A program made the translations under genes and the position numbers. This document shows positions 32,589 to 40,062 of a stretch of 64,000 nucleotides of DNA, piece by piece. The notes under the pieces are model-generated. The model did no database searches. It was not told the DNA's origin and worked only from the letters and a program-made list of their open reading frames with translations. The stretch's first letter is position 1; every line of letters begins with the position of its first letter. The DNA is from Labedella endophytica (GTDB taxonomy: Bacteria; Actinomycetota; Actinomycetes; Actinomycetales; Microbacteriaceae): NCBI RefSeq assembly GCF_003990045.1, contig NZ_RZGZ01000001.1, positions 186,001 to 250,000 of the forward strand, written 5' to 3'.

Positions 32589-32617
32589 TTGCTTTTTCTC
32601 GTCCGCCCCCTCATTCT
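32589..32617 (+). promoter_or_regulatory. Promoter of the sugar importer operon
   Basis: TTGCTT (32589-32594) as -35 and CATTCT (32612-32617) as -10 with a 17-base spacer. The start point would fall at about 32624, inside the LacI-type operator. Confidence 0.5.
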
Positions 32618-32621
32618 ATGA

Positions 32622-32641
32622 GTGCTGAATCCATTTAGCAC
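32622..32641. promoter_or_regulatory. LacI-type operator GTGCTGAATCCATTTAGCAC
   Basis: An inverted repeat in which eight of ten positions pair around the centre, with outer GTGCT/AGCAC and inner AAT/ATT. It overlaps the predicted transcription start of the importer operon and lies between it and the divergent LacI gene, so binding there would block transcription. A second half-site TCAGCAC lies at about 32652-32658. Confidence 0.72.
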
Positions 32642-32695
32642 CGCCGGATATCTCAGCACCCCTCGCATCACGCCCGTAGACGAAGGAGTCCACCC

Positions 32696-34051
32696 ATGGC
32701 CACATCCCCCCGCCGCCCGCACCGCCGGGCGGTCCGATTCGCCGTCGCGGCGACGGCGGCAGCCGGCGTCTTCGCGATGTCCGGTTGCGCGCCGGGGGCG
32801 GCAGCCCCCACCGCGACGCAGAACACCGACGTGAGCACGGAGCTCACCTCGGAGGACGTCACCCTCACCATCGCCGACGAGACCGGATTCCCGGTCACGG
32901 ACGAGCTCACGGCCGAGTTCACGCGGCAGCACCCCAACGTGACGTTCGACGTCACGCGCGACACGTTCGCGAACCTCACGGCGAACGCCCCGAAGCTCCT
33001 CGCGAGCAACGACCCGCCCGACCTCATCCGCCTGCCGACCATCGGCGACACCGTGCGGGACGGCCTCCTCGCGAACCTGGACCCGTACTACGACGCCTAC
33101 GGCTGGGACGCCTGGCCCGACTCGCAGCTCGCCCCCCTCCGCATGTCGGAGGACGGCGTGCGCGGTTCCGGTTCGCTCTACCAGCTCGGTCTCGGCTACA
33201 GCATCACGGGCATCTTCATGAACGAGGCGATCGCGGCCGAGCTCGGCATCGACGAGGCCCCGCAGACGATCGCCGAGCTCGAGGAGGACCTCGCCACCGC
33301 CAAGGACGCCGGTGTCGTGCCGATCGTCGCGGGCGATAAGGACGGCGTGGTCAACTTCGTGGTCCAGGCCGCGATGAACCAGTACGCCGACAAGGACGAG
33401 TTCCTCTCGTGGATGTTCAACGAGCCGGACGCGACCTACGACACCCCCGGCAACGTCGAGGGTGCCGAGCTCATCGAGAAGTGGGCCAAGGCCGGCTACT
33501 TCGAGGCCGACATCAACGCCGTCGACTACTTCACGTTCGTCACGCGCTTCTCGGAGGGCGGCGGACTGTTCGCCTTCAACGGCAACTGGGAGGCGGCGAA
33601 CTACCAGTCGGCCCTCGGCGACGACGTGTCCTTCTTCCTCGTGCCGCCGGCCGAGCAGGGTGGCGACCACGTGGCGATGGGTGCCGCGAACTCGTTCTCC
33701 GTGGCCGCTGGCTCGGACAACATGGACGAGATCGTGTACTTCCTCAACTGGATCCACACGGACGAGACGGCTCGCCAGATCGTCGTCGACGTGACGGGAG
33801 CCTCCCCCGGAGGCGACCCGAGCCTCGAGCAGCCCACCGTCGAGGCCGGCTCCCTGATCGAGCAGGCGCTCGCCATGGCGGCGCAGATCGGCGAGGAGAA
33901 CGGTCAGGTCGACTTCATGGCCAACACGACGGCCGGCATCTACTCGGGATCGATCATCCCCGAGTCGCAGCTGCTCGTGACCGGTGAGATCACCGGCCAG
34001 GAGTTCGTCGAGCGGGTCCAGGCCTTCTACGAGAGCGAGATCGGCGGCTGA
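32696..34051 (+). CDS. Sugar-binding lipoprotein of a CUT1 ABC importer
   Basis: A 451-residue extracellular solute-binding protein. The signal peptide has twin basic residues, a hydrophobic core and lipobox AMSGC with lipidated Cys31. The mature part matches family 1 binding proteins (VTFDVTRDTFANLTANAPKLLASNDPPDLIRLPT, FMNEAIAAELGID, FNGNWEAANYQSALGDDVSFFLVPP). AAGGAG lies seven bases before the ATG. It captures an oligosaccharide or sugar outside the membrane for the two permeases encoded next. Confidence 0.92.
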   Translation: MATSPRRPHRRAVRFAVAATAAAGVFAMSGCAPGAAAPTATQNTDVSTELTSEDVTLTIADETGFPVTDELTAEFTRQHPNVTFDVTRDTFANLTANAPKLLASNDPPDLIRLPTIGDTVRDGLLANLDPYYDAYGWDAWPDSQLAPLRMSEDGVRGSGSLYQLGLGYSITGIFMNEAIAAELGIDEAPQTIAELEEDLATAKDAGVVPIVAGDKDGVVNFVVQAAMNQYADKDEFLSWMFNEPDATYDTPGNVEGAELIEKWAKAGYFEADINAVDYFTFVTRFSEGGGLFAFNGNWEAANYQSALGDDVSFFLVPPAEQGGDHVAMGAANSFSVAAGSDNMDEIVYFLNWIHTDETARQIVVDVTGASPGGDPSLEQPTVEAGSLIEQALAMAAQIGEENGQVDFMANTTAGIYSGSIIPESQLLVTGEITGQEFVERVQAFYESEIGG

Positions 34052-35025
34052 TGTCGTCACCCTCTCTCGACGCTCGCCCCTCCGCGGCGCGCGATGCCGG
34101 GGCGGACGGGCCCATCCTGTCCGTCCGCCCCACCCGTCGGGTCGCCGCTCGTGCGACGGCCCGACGGGCCGCGCTCACCGGCTGGATCCTGCTCCTGCCG
34201 GCGCTCGCCGCCTACATCGGCTTCGTGATCTGGCCCCTCATCCAGGGCGTCCAGTACTCGTTCTACGACTGGAACGGTATCGGCCTCGCCGAGTGGGTGG
34301 GCGTCCAGAACTACGTGACGGTCTTCACCGACCCCGTGCTCCTCGGGTCGATCCTCAACGCGTTCATCCTCATCGTCTTCTTCACCGTGATCCCCGTCAC
34401 GGTGGGGCTCGTGCTCGCGACCCTCATCCGGTCGATCCGCGCCGGGGTCTTCTCGAGCGCCGCACAGACCATCCTGTTCCTCCCGCAGATCATCCCGCTC
34501 GCGGCCGCCGGTATCGCGTGGTCGTGGATGTACTCGCAGACCGGCACGATCAACCAGATCCTCGGCTGGATCGGGCTCGAGGGGATCACCCGCTCCTGGC
34601 TCGCCGACTACGCGACGGCGCTGCCCGCCGTCGGCCTCATCGGGTCCTGGGTGCTCACCGGACTCTGCACGGTGCTGCTGCTGACCGGCATCGGCAAGAT
34701 CGACACGGCCCTCTACGAGGCCATCCGCCTCGACGGCGCCGGATGGTGGCGCGAGTTCTTCACGATCACCGTGCCCGGGCTCCGCCAGGAGATCGTCGTG
34801 CTCGTGACCCTCACCGTGATCGCGGCGCTGTCGAGCTTCGACATCATCTACACCTCCACCCAGGGAGGACCCGGCCGGTCCACGCTCGTCCCGGGTATCT
34901 CGATCTTCCGGATCGGTTTCACCCAGAGCGACGTGGGGCTCGCCTCCGCCTTCGGCATCGTGCTCATGGTGCTCGTGCTCGCGGTGGTTCTTCCTATCCA
35001 AAGACTCTCGAAGGCGAACGACTGA
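34051..35025 (+). CDS. Sugar ABC transporter permease (MalF-like)
   Basis: A 324-residue permease with six hydrophobic helices; the first follows a ~45-residue cytoplasmic N-terminus. The EAA loop is YEAIRLDGAGWWREFFTITVPGLRQ near residue 230, which contacts the ATPase. Its ATG overlaps the stop of the binding-protein gene by one base (TGATG), and its stop overlaps the next permease in the same way. No ATPase gene is in the operon, so a shared MsmK/MalK-type ATPase encoded elsewhere is expected. Confidence 0.94.
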   Translation: MSSPSLDARPSAARDAGADGPILSVRPTRRVAARATARRAALTGWILLLPALAAYIGFVIWPLIQGVQYSFYDWNGIGLAEWVGVQNYVTVFTDPVLLGSILNAFILIVFFTVIPVTVGLVLATLIRSIRAGVFSSAAQTILFLPQIIPLAAAGIAWSWMYSQTGTINQILGWIGLEGITRSWLADYATALPAVGLIGSWVLTGLCTVLLLTGIGKIDTALYEAIRLDGAGWWREFFTITVPGLRQEIVVLVTLTVIAALSSFDIIYTSTQGGPGRSTLVPGISIFRIGFTQSDVGLASAFGIVLMVLVLAVVLPIQRLSKAND

Positions 35026-35849
35026 TGCGGGCAACACGCACCGAGGCCTGGACGGGTCGCATCCTGCTCGTCGTCATCCTCGTCCTCACCGTCCTGCCCC
35101 TCGTCAGCATGCTGTCGGCCGCCCTCCAGCCCGCCGACCGGAACCCGACGGGACTCGTCTGGCCGAGCGACCCGCAGTGGGGCAACTTCGTCACGGCCTT
35201 CGAGGTCGGCAACGTGTGGGTGCTCATGCAGTCGAGCGCGTTCATCGTGCTCGGCGTCGTGCCCATCAGCCTCGTCGTCGCGACCCTCGCGGGGTATGCG
35301 CTCGGAGCGCTCAAGATCCCGGGCTCCCGGGCGATCCTGCTGTTCTTCGTGCTCGGGCTCACGATCCCGTTCGAGGCCCTCATCATCCCGCTCTACTACC
35401 AGGCTCAGTCCCTCGGCACGCTCAACACCCAGTGGGCGGTCATCTTCCCGCTCATCGGGTTGTACATGCCGTTCGGGGTGTTCTGGATGCGTGCGCACTT
35501 CGTGAACGTGCCGCCCGAGCTCTCGGAGGCCGCGCGCGTCGACGGGGCGAACGTCTGGCAGGAGTTCCGGAGCGTGCAGCTGCCCCTCGCGCGACCGGCC
35601 CTGTCGGCTCTCGCGATCCTGCTGTTCCTGTGGACGTGGAATCAGTTCCTGCTGCCGGTGGTCCTCATCGCGAACCCGCTGAACCGGACCGTCGCGGGGG
35701 CGCTGACCTTCTTCCAGGGGCAGTACTCGCTGAGCATCCCCCTCCTCAACGCGGGAGCACTGCTGATCATCACCCCGGCGATCATCGTGTTCCTCATCTT
35801 CCAGCGGCAGTTCATCCGGGCGCTGCTGCAGGGTGCCGTCAAGGGCTGA
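35025..35849 (+). CDS. Sugar ABC transporter permease (MalG-like)
   Basis: A 274-residue permease with six helices and the EAA loop SEAARVDGANVWQEFRSVQLPLARP near residue 180. Length and order fit the second permease of CUT1 systems. One-base overlap with the preceding gene. The serine hydrolase gene begins 99 bases later and may belong to the same transcript. Confidence 0.94.
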   Translation: MRATRTEAWTGRILLVVILVLTVLPLVSMLSAALQPADRNPTGLVWPSDPQWGNFVTAFEVGNVWVLMQSSAFIVLGVVPISLVVATLAGYALGALKIPGSRAILLFFVLGLTIPFEALIIPLYYQAQSLGTLNTQWAVIFPLIGLYMPFGVFWMRAHFVNVPPELSEAARVDGANVWQEFRSVQLPLARPALSALAILLFLWTWNQFLLPVVLIANPLNRTVAGALTFFQGQYSLSIPLLNAGALLIITPAIIVFLIFQRQFIRALLQGAVKG

Positions 35850-35948
35850 GCGGCCCGCCTCTCCGATGGAACCCCCCGCTTCGAGCCCCGGCGACTCGTG
35901 TCCCTCGCCTCTCGTGTCCCGCCGTCGCCTGACAGAAACGAGCCCCTC

Positions 35949-37154
35949 ATGAGCTCCCTCTCCGATTCCTCTCCCGTCGAGGTGCACGGCGCGGTCGATC
36001 CCCGCTTCGAGGCGCTGCGTCCGGCCTTCGAGCGCGCGTTCGACGGCTCGAGCGGGGTGGAGCAGGAGATGGGGGCGGCCCTCGCGGTGCGGTACCGCGG
36101 CGAGCCCGTCGTGGATCTGTGGGGCGGTGTCGCCGATGCGCGCGACGGGCGATCGTGGGTCGAGGACACGGCGAGCGTCGTGTTCTCCGCCACGAAGGGC
36201 ATCATGTCGCTCCTCGCGGCGCGGCTCGTTCAGGACGGACTCCTCGAATACGACGCCCCCGTCGCCCGGTACTGGCCCGAGTTCGCCGCCTCCGGGAAGT
36301 CGCACGTGCTCGTGCGGCACGCGCTCGCGCACCGCGCCGGGCTCTCCGCGCCGCGCCTCGATCTGACGCGCGACGACCTGCTCGACTGGAATCGCATGAC
36401 GGCGGCGCTCGCCGAGCAGGAACCGCTCTGGGAGCCGGGTTCGGGCTACTCGTACCACGCCCTCACCCACGGCTGGTTGGTGGGCGAGCTCGTCCGCCGC
36501 GTGACGGGTCTGATGCCAGGGGACTACCTGCGCTCCGTCCTCACCGGGCCGCTCGGGGCCGATTTCTGGCTCGGGCTCCCGGAGTCGGAACGGATCCGGC
36601 TCGCTCCGATGACCGTCGGTCCTTCGCTCGCCGCCCTCACGCGGGAGCAGGAGGAGGCGCGTCGCCCCGGCGTGATCGATTGGCCCGCGCGGGCGATGAC
36701 CCTCGGCGCGGCCTTCCCCCCGGAGCTCATCGCCGACGGGGTGGGCTTCAACGACGTGGAGGTGCTCGCGGCCGAGGTACCGGGCGCCGGCGGTGTCGGG
36801 ACGGCCCGCGCGCTCGCCGCGATGTGGTCGTCGGCGGTCGTCACGACGGACGGTGTGCGTTCCCTCGACGACGCGGTCGTGGAGGCGGCGACGCGCGAGC
36901 AGACCTCCGGCCGGCCGGTGTTCGACCTCCCCGGACCGTGGCCGCGGTGGGGGATGGGCTTCCAGCTCGACTCCGACGCACGTCGACTGCTCACGCCCGC
37001 CTCCTTCGGCCATGACGGCGCCGGGGGACAGGTGGCCTTCGCGGATCCTCGGCACGAGATCGGATTCGCGTTCCTCACCAATCGCATGGAGGCCGGCGAC
37101 GACCGGCGCGCGACGCGGATCGTCGACGCGCTGAGGGACGTCCTCGAGGGCTGA
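35949..37154 (+). CDS. Serine hydrolase, class C beta-lactamase/EstB family
   Basis: A 401-residue cytosolic-looking hydrolase (no signal peptide). The nucleophile motif S-A-T-K is at residues 80-83 (VVFSATKGIMS), the tyrosine motif is YSYH near 167-170, and GHDGAGG near 355 replaces the third motif of the family. Such enzymes are esterases or amidases more often than true beta-lactamases. The ribosome site is weak. Following a LacI-controlled sugar importer, it might deacylate an imported compound, which is an inference. Confidence 0.85.
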   Translation: MSSLSDSSPVEVHGAVDPRFEALRPAFERAFDGSSGVEQEMGAALAVRYRGEPVVDLWGGVADARDGRSWVEDTASVVFSATKGIMSLLAARLVQDGLLEYDAPVARYWPEFAASGKSHVLVRHALAHRAGLSAPRLDLTRDDLLDWNRMTAALAEQEPLWEPGSGYSYHALTHGWLVGELVRRVTGLMPGDYLRSVLTGPLGADFWLGLPESERIRLAPMTVGPSLAALTREQEEARRPGVIDWPARAMTLGAAFPPELIADGVGFNDVEVLAAEVPGAGGVGTARALAAMWSSAVVTTDGVRSLDDAVVEAATREQTSGRPVFDLPGPWPRWGMGFQLDSDARRLLTPASFGHDGAGGQVAFADPRHEIGFAFLTNRMEAGDDRRATRIVDALRDVLEG

Positions 37155-37250
37155 CCGCGGTCGCCCGTCCCGCTCGTGTGCGGTATCCGCTGAGCGAACC
37201 GCGGTGGACGTCCCTCGCACCGGTGGGTCGTGGGGTGCATCATGGGTGGC

Positions 37251-37574
37251 ATGGGCTCCCTGAACTACGACGGACACATCTACGACTTCGAGGATCGATT
37301 CCTCGCGCACGTGCAGGTGGTCCTGTCCCAGAAGATGCGTCGTCGGGAGAGCTTCCTGCTGTCGTGGACCGCTCCGAGCTACGAGGAGGCCTGGGGTCGC
37401 GTCTCGCTCTGGATCAGCCCGTCGGCCGAGGTGAGCTTCCGGTATTCCGGGTCGAAGGCCGCGGCGGTCAACGGTTCGTGGCTCGAACAGATGATGTCGG
37501 CGACGAACTCGACGAGAGGGCTCGATCTCGACATGCAGAAGGAACCGCAGGCGGGGTCTCCCGCGAACGGCTGA
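37251..37574 (+). CDS. Small conserved Microbacteriaceae-type protein
   Basis: A 107-residue soluble protein beginning MGSLNYDGHIYDFEDRFLAHVQVVLSQKM (in two parts: GSLNYDGHIYDFEDRFLAH and VQVVLSQKM) with RRRESFLLSW, GRVSLWISPS and FRYSGS later. I recall this pattern as a family of ~100 residues widespread in Microbacteriaceae, sometimes labelled as DNA ligase-like without basis. Function unknown. I prefer ATG 37251 over 37230 because family members start MGSL; CATCAT seven bases upstream could be a leaderless -10. Confidence 0.7.
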   Translation: MGSLNYDGHIYDFEDRFLAHVQVVLSQKMRRRESFLLSWTAPSYEEAWGRVSLWISPSAEVSFRYSGSKAAAVNGSWLEQMMSATNSTRGLDLDMQKEPQAGSPANG

Positions 37575-37679
37575 CCCCGTCCGTTCGCCCGTCCGGCGCC
37601 CACGCCGTGCGTTCTTAGACGCCGTGTCCGTTTCGCGCAACCGTCCATTCCGGATCGGAACGTGCGGGAGAGTGAAGCA

Positions 37680-38072
37680 ATGAGATGCATCACATACGCT
37701 GGCGAGAACGTGATCACCTCCAACGACGTCGCGGCAGCGCTCGTCGAGCTGACCGCGGCGCTCGCCAAGCGCGGTCAGGCGGAGGCGGTTCGCATTCCGA
37801 TCGTCTACCAGAAGACCGGCGCCTACGACTGGGCCGAGCTCGTCGTCGGTGTCGGCAACGATGTCCTGTCGATCCCCCACGAGTGGGAAGGCGACGAGGT
37901 CGACTTCACGGAGCAGTCCGCCGAGCTGCGTCGTCACCTCGATGCCGTGCGGCCGAAGCGACCCGACGAGGTCGTGGTCGGGGGCCCGCGGGACACGGAC
38001 CCGGGGTCGGACCCCGTCGATCGCTTCTTCGACATCGACATCCGCTTCGACGACGGGACCCCGCGGGGCTGA
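37680..38072 (+). CDS. Hypothetical protein, 130 residues
   Basis: Starts at ATG 37680 with GGGAGAG seven bases upstream; ATG 37662 in the same frame is less well placed. The protein begins MRCITYAGENVITSNDVAAALVELTAAL and is acidic toward the C-terminus (RFFDIDIRFDDGTPRG). No signal peptide or membrane segment. I recognise no named family; it resembles small proteins common near MGSL-type genes. It ends shortly before a strong hairpin. Confidence 0.65.
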   Translation: MRCITYAGENVITSNDVAAALVELTAALAKRGQAEAVRIPIVYQKTGAYDWAELVVGVGNDVLSIPHEWEGDEVDFTEQSAELRRHLDAVRPKRPDEVVVGGPRDTDPGSDPVDRFFDIDIRFDDGTPRG

Positions 38073-38105
38073 CCTGCTCCCTGTCCCTTCTCCATCGTCC
38101 GACCC

Positions 38106-38134
38106 GACGTCCGCGCCCCTCCGGCGCGGACGTC
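38106..38134 (+). terminator. Hairpin terminator
   Basis: GACGTCCGCGCC (38106-38117) and GGCGCGGACGTC (38123-38134) are perfect 12-base arms with loop CCTCC, 34 bases after the preceding stop. A short GTCGTCGTG follows instead of a T-run. Confidence 0.7.
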
Positions 38135-38194
38135 GTCGTGTATGGGGCGCGTACCTGTGCGCACGCCGGGCGTGATCTGCGTTTACCTTGCTGA

Positions 38195-38230
38195 ATGTGG
38201 TTTTATGTGGTTTTCTTGAGGACACCACAT
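38195..38230. promoter_or_regulatory. Candidate FruR operator: ATGTGGTTTT direct repeats plus inverted ACCACAT
   Basis: ATGTGGTTTT occurs twice in tandem (38195-38214, 10-base period) and ACCACAT (38224-38230) is the reverse complement of ATGTGGT. The cluster is 24 bases upstream of the DeoR-type gene start and stands out as AT-rich. Multiple short sites are typical of DeoR-family autoregulation. Confidence 0.6.
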
Positions 38231-38253
38231 CGCCACACGTCGAGGAAGACACC

Positions 38254-39042
38254 ATGTACGCAACGGAGCGGCACCAGCAGATCCTCTCCTCCATCGAGGC
38301 CGACGGCCGCGTCTCGGTCACCGAGCTCTCGCGCCGCTTCGATGTGACGAGCGAGACCATCCGCCGCGACCTCGATCAGCTCGAATCCCTCGGACACGTC
38401 CGCCGCGTCCACGGCGGCGCCGTCTCCGCGTCGCGGGCGAGCGTCGAGGAGCCCACCCTCGCCGATCGTGAGAACGTCAACCGCGACGGCAAGAGGCGCA
38501 TCGCCGAGGCCGCGATGCGGCTCGTGCCTTCCGACTTCCGCGGCTCCGTGCTCGTGGACTCGGGCACGACGACGGGTGCCCTCGCCGCGCGTCTCGGCGC
38601 CTGGACTCCCTCGCGCCCCGATCGGAGGCTCGACGTCATCACCAACTCGGTCCCCATCGCGGCTGCCCTCTACCGCGCCCCGGCGCTCGACCTGCACCTC
38701 CTCGGTGGACGCGTGCGCGGGGAGACGAGCGCCGCGGTCGGCGCCCCCACCGTCGAGCAGCTCGACCGGCTCCGCCCCGACATCGCCTTCATCGGAGCCA
38801 ACGGTGTGAGCGCCGACTTCGGCCTCAGCACCCCGGACGAGCTCGAGTCCGCCGTGAAGTCGGCGATGGTGCGCTCCGCCCGCCGCCGCATCCTGCTCGC
38901 TGACTCCGGAAAGCTCGGCGAGGAGGCGCTCCACCGCTTCGCGGCTCTCGGCGACCTCGACGTGCTCATCACCGACGCCGCGCCCGATGCCCGTCTGTCC
39001 GGAACGCTCGAGTCCGTCGGCGTGGAGGTGGTCGTCGCATGA
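38254..39042 (+). CDS. fruR: DeoR-family regulator of the fructose operon
   Basis: A 262-residue regulator. Winged helix-turn-helix at residues 5-55 (RHQQILSSIEADGRVSVTELSRRFDVTSETIRRDLDQLE, given as continuous family signature in two parts), then the DeoR effector domain with the sugar-phosphate-binding GSVLVDSGTTTGALAARL and DVITNSVPIAAAL, and later ADSGKLG. ATG 38254 has GAGGAAG five bases upstream. Its stop overlaps the fruK start by four bases. It likely senses fructose 1-phosphate. Confidence 0.9.
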   Translation: MYATERHQQILSSIEADGRVSVTELSRRFDVTSETIRRDLDQLESLGHVRRVHGGAVSASRASVEEPTLADRENVNRDGKRRIAEAAMRLVPSDFRGSVLVDSGTTTGALAARLGAWTPSRPDRRLDVITNSVPIAAALYRAPALDLHLLGGRVRGETSAAVGAPTVEQLDRLRPDIAFIGANGVSADFGLSTPDELESAVKSAMVRSARRRILLADSGKLGEEALHRFAALGDLDVLITDAAPDARLSGTLESVGVEVVVA

Positions 39043-40052
39043 TCGTCACCGTCACCGCCAACCCCTCGATCGATCGCACGATCGACCTCGCCGCCCCGTT
39101 GAGGCTCGGAGAGGTGCAGGTCGTCGCGTCGATGCGCGAGCAGGCCGGAGGCAAGGGCGTGAACGTTGCCCGGGCTCTCCACGCCGCCGACGTCGACGTG
39201 CTCGCGGTCGTCCCGTGCGACGGGACCGATCCGTTGCTCGCCGAGATCGCCGCACTCGGGGTGGCCACGGTCGCCGTGCCCACCGGCGCTCCCGTGCGCT
39301 CCAACGTCACCGTGAGCGAACCCGACGGCACGACGACGAAGCTCAACGCCGAGGGCGCGCCCCTCGACGCCGAGGTCGTCACGCGGTTGATCGCGGAGAC
39401 CGCCGAGCGCGCGGCGACGGCGCAGTGGCTCGTCCTCGCCGGTTCCGTGCCGCCCGGTGACACGATCGACCTGTACCCGCGGCTCATCGCGGCCGTGCGC
39501 GCGCGCTCGGCGGAGCTCGGAGTCGCAGGGCCCGCGGTCGCCGTCGACACGTCGGGACCGGCGCTCGCCTCCGTCATCCGATCCGAGTCGGGTCGCTCCT
39601 CCGTCGACCTCATCAAGCCCAATGCTCACGAGCTCGCCGAGCTCGCCGCGACCCTCGGACACACGGAGGTCGCCGATGGCGACACCCTCGAGGCCGATCC
39701 GGATCTCGCGCTGCGGACCGCCGAGTCGCTCCTCCCCGTCCTCGGGGTCGGCGCGATCCTCCTGACGCTCGGGGCCGCCGGCGCCCTGCTCGTCACGCGC
39801 GACGGCTCCTGGTCCGCCCGACCGCCGCGCATCACGCTGCGGTCCACGGTCGGCGCGGGCGACTCCTCCCTCGCCGGCTACCTCTCCGCCGTGCACGCCG
39901 GGCACCCGCCCGATCGAGTGCTCGCGCTCGCCGTGGCCTACGGGGCGGCGGCGGCCTCTCTCGCCGGCAGCTCCGTGCCGCGCCCCGACCAGACCCGTCC
40001 CGACCTCGTCGAGGTCACCGCCCTTCCGCGCATCGCCGCCGGACACCAGTAA
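39039..40052 (+). CDS. fruK: 1-phosphofructokinase
   Basis: A 337-residue PfkB-family kinase forming fructose 1,6-bisphosphate from the fructose 1-phosphate delivered by the PTS. The N-terminal MIVTVTANPSIDRTID, the substrate motif GGKGVNVARAL and the ATP/anion-hole motif STVGAGDSSLAGYL, with its catalytic Asp, are clear. Coupled to fruR by ATGA overlap and 10 bases from fruA. Confidence 0.96.
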   Translation: MIVTVTANPSIDRTIDLAAPLRLGEVQVVASMREQAGGKGVNVARALHAADVDVLAVVPCDGTDPLLAEIAALGVATVAVPTGAPVRSNVTVSEPDGTTTKLNAEGAPLDAEVVTRLIAETAERAATAQWLVLAGSVPPGDTIDLYPRLIAAVRARSAELGVAGPAVAVDTSGPALASVIRSESGRSSVDLIKPNAHELAELAATLGHTEVADGDTLEADPDLALRTAESLLPVLGVGAILLTLGAAGALLVTRDGSWSARPPRITLRSTVGAGDSSLAGYLSAVHAGHPPDRVLALAVAYGAAAASLAGSSVPRPDQTRPDLVEVTALPRIAAGHQ

Positions 40053-40062
40053 GGACACCACC

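Noticed and set aside
35949-37154. True beta-lactamase resistance gene
   Set aside because: It has the SxxK motif but no signal peptide, and the family is dominated by esterases; no resistance context is present.
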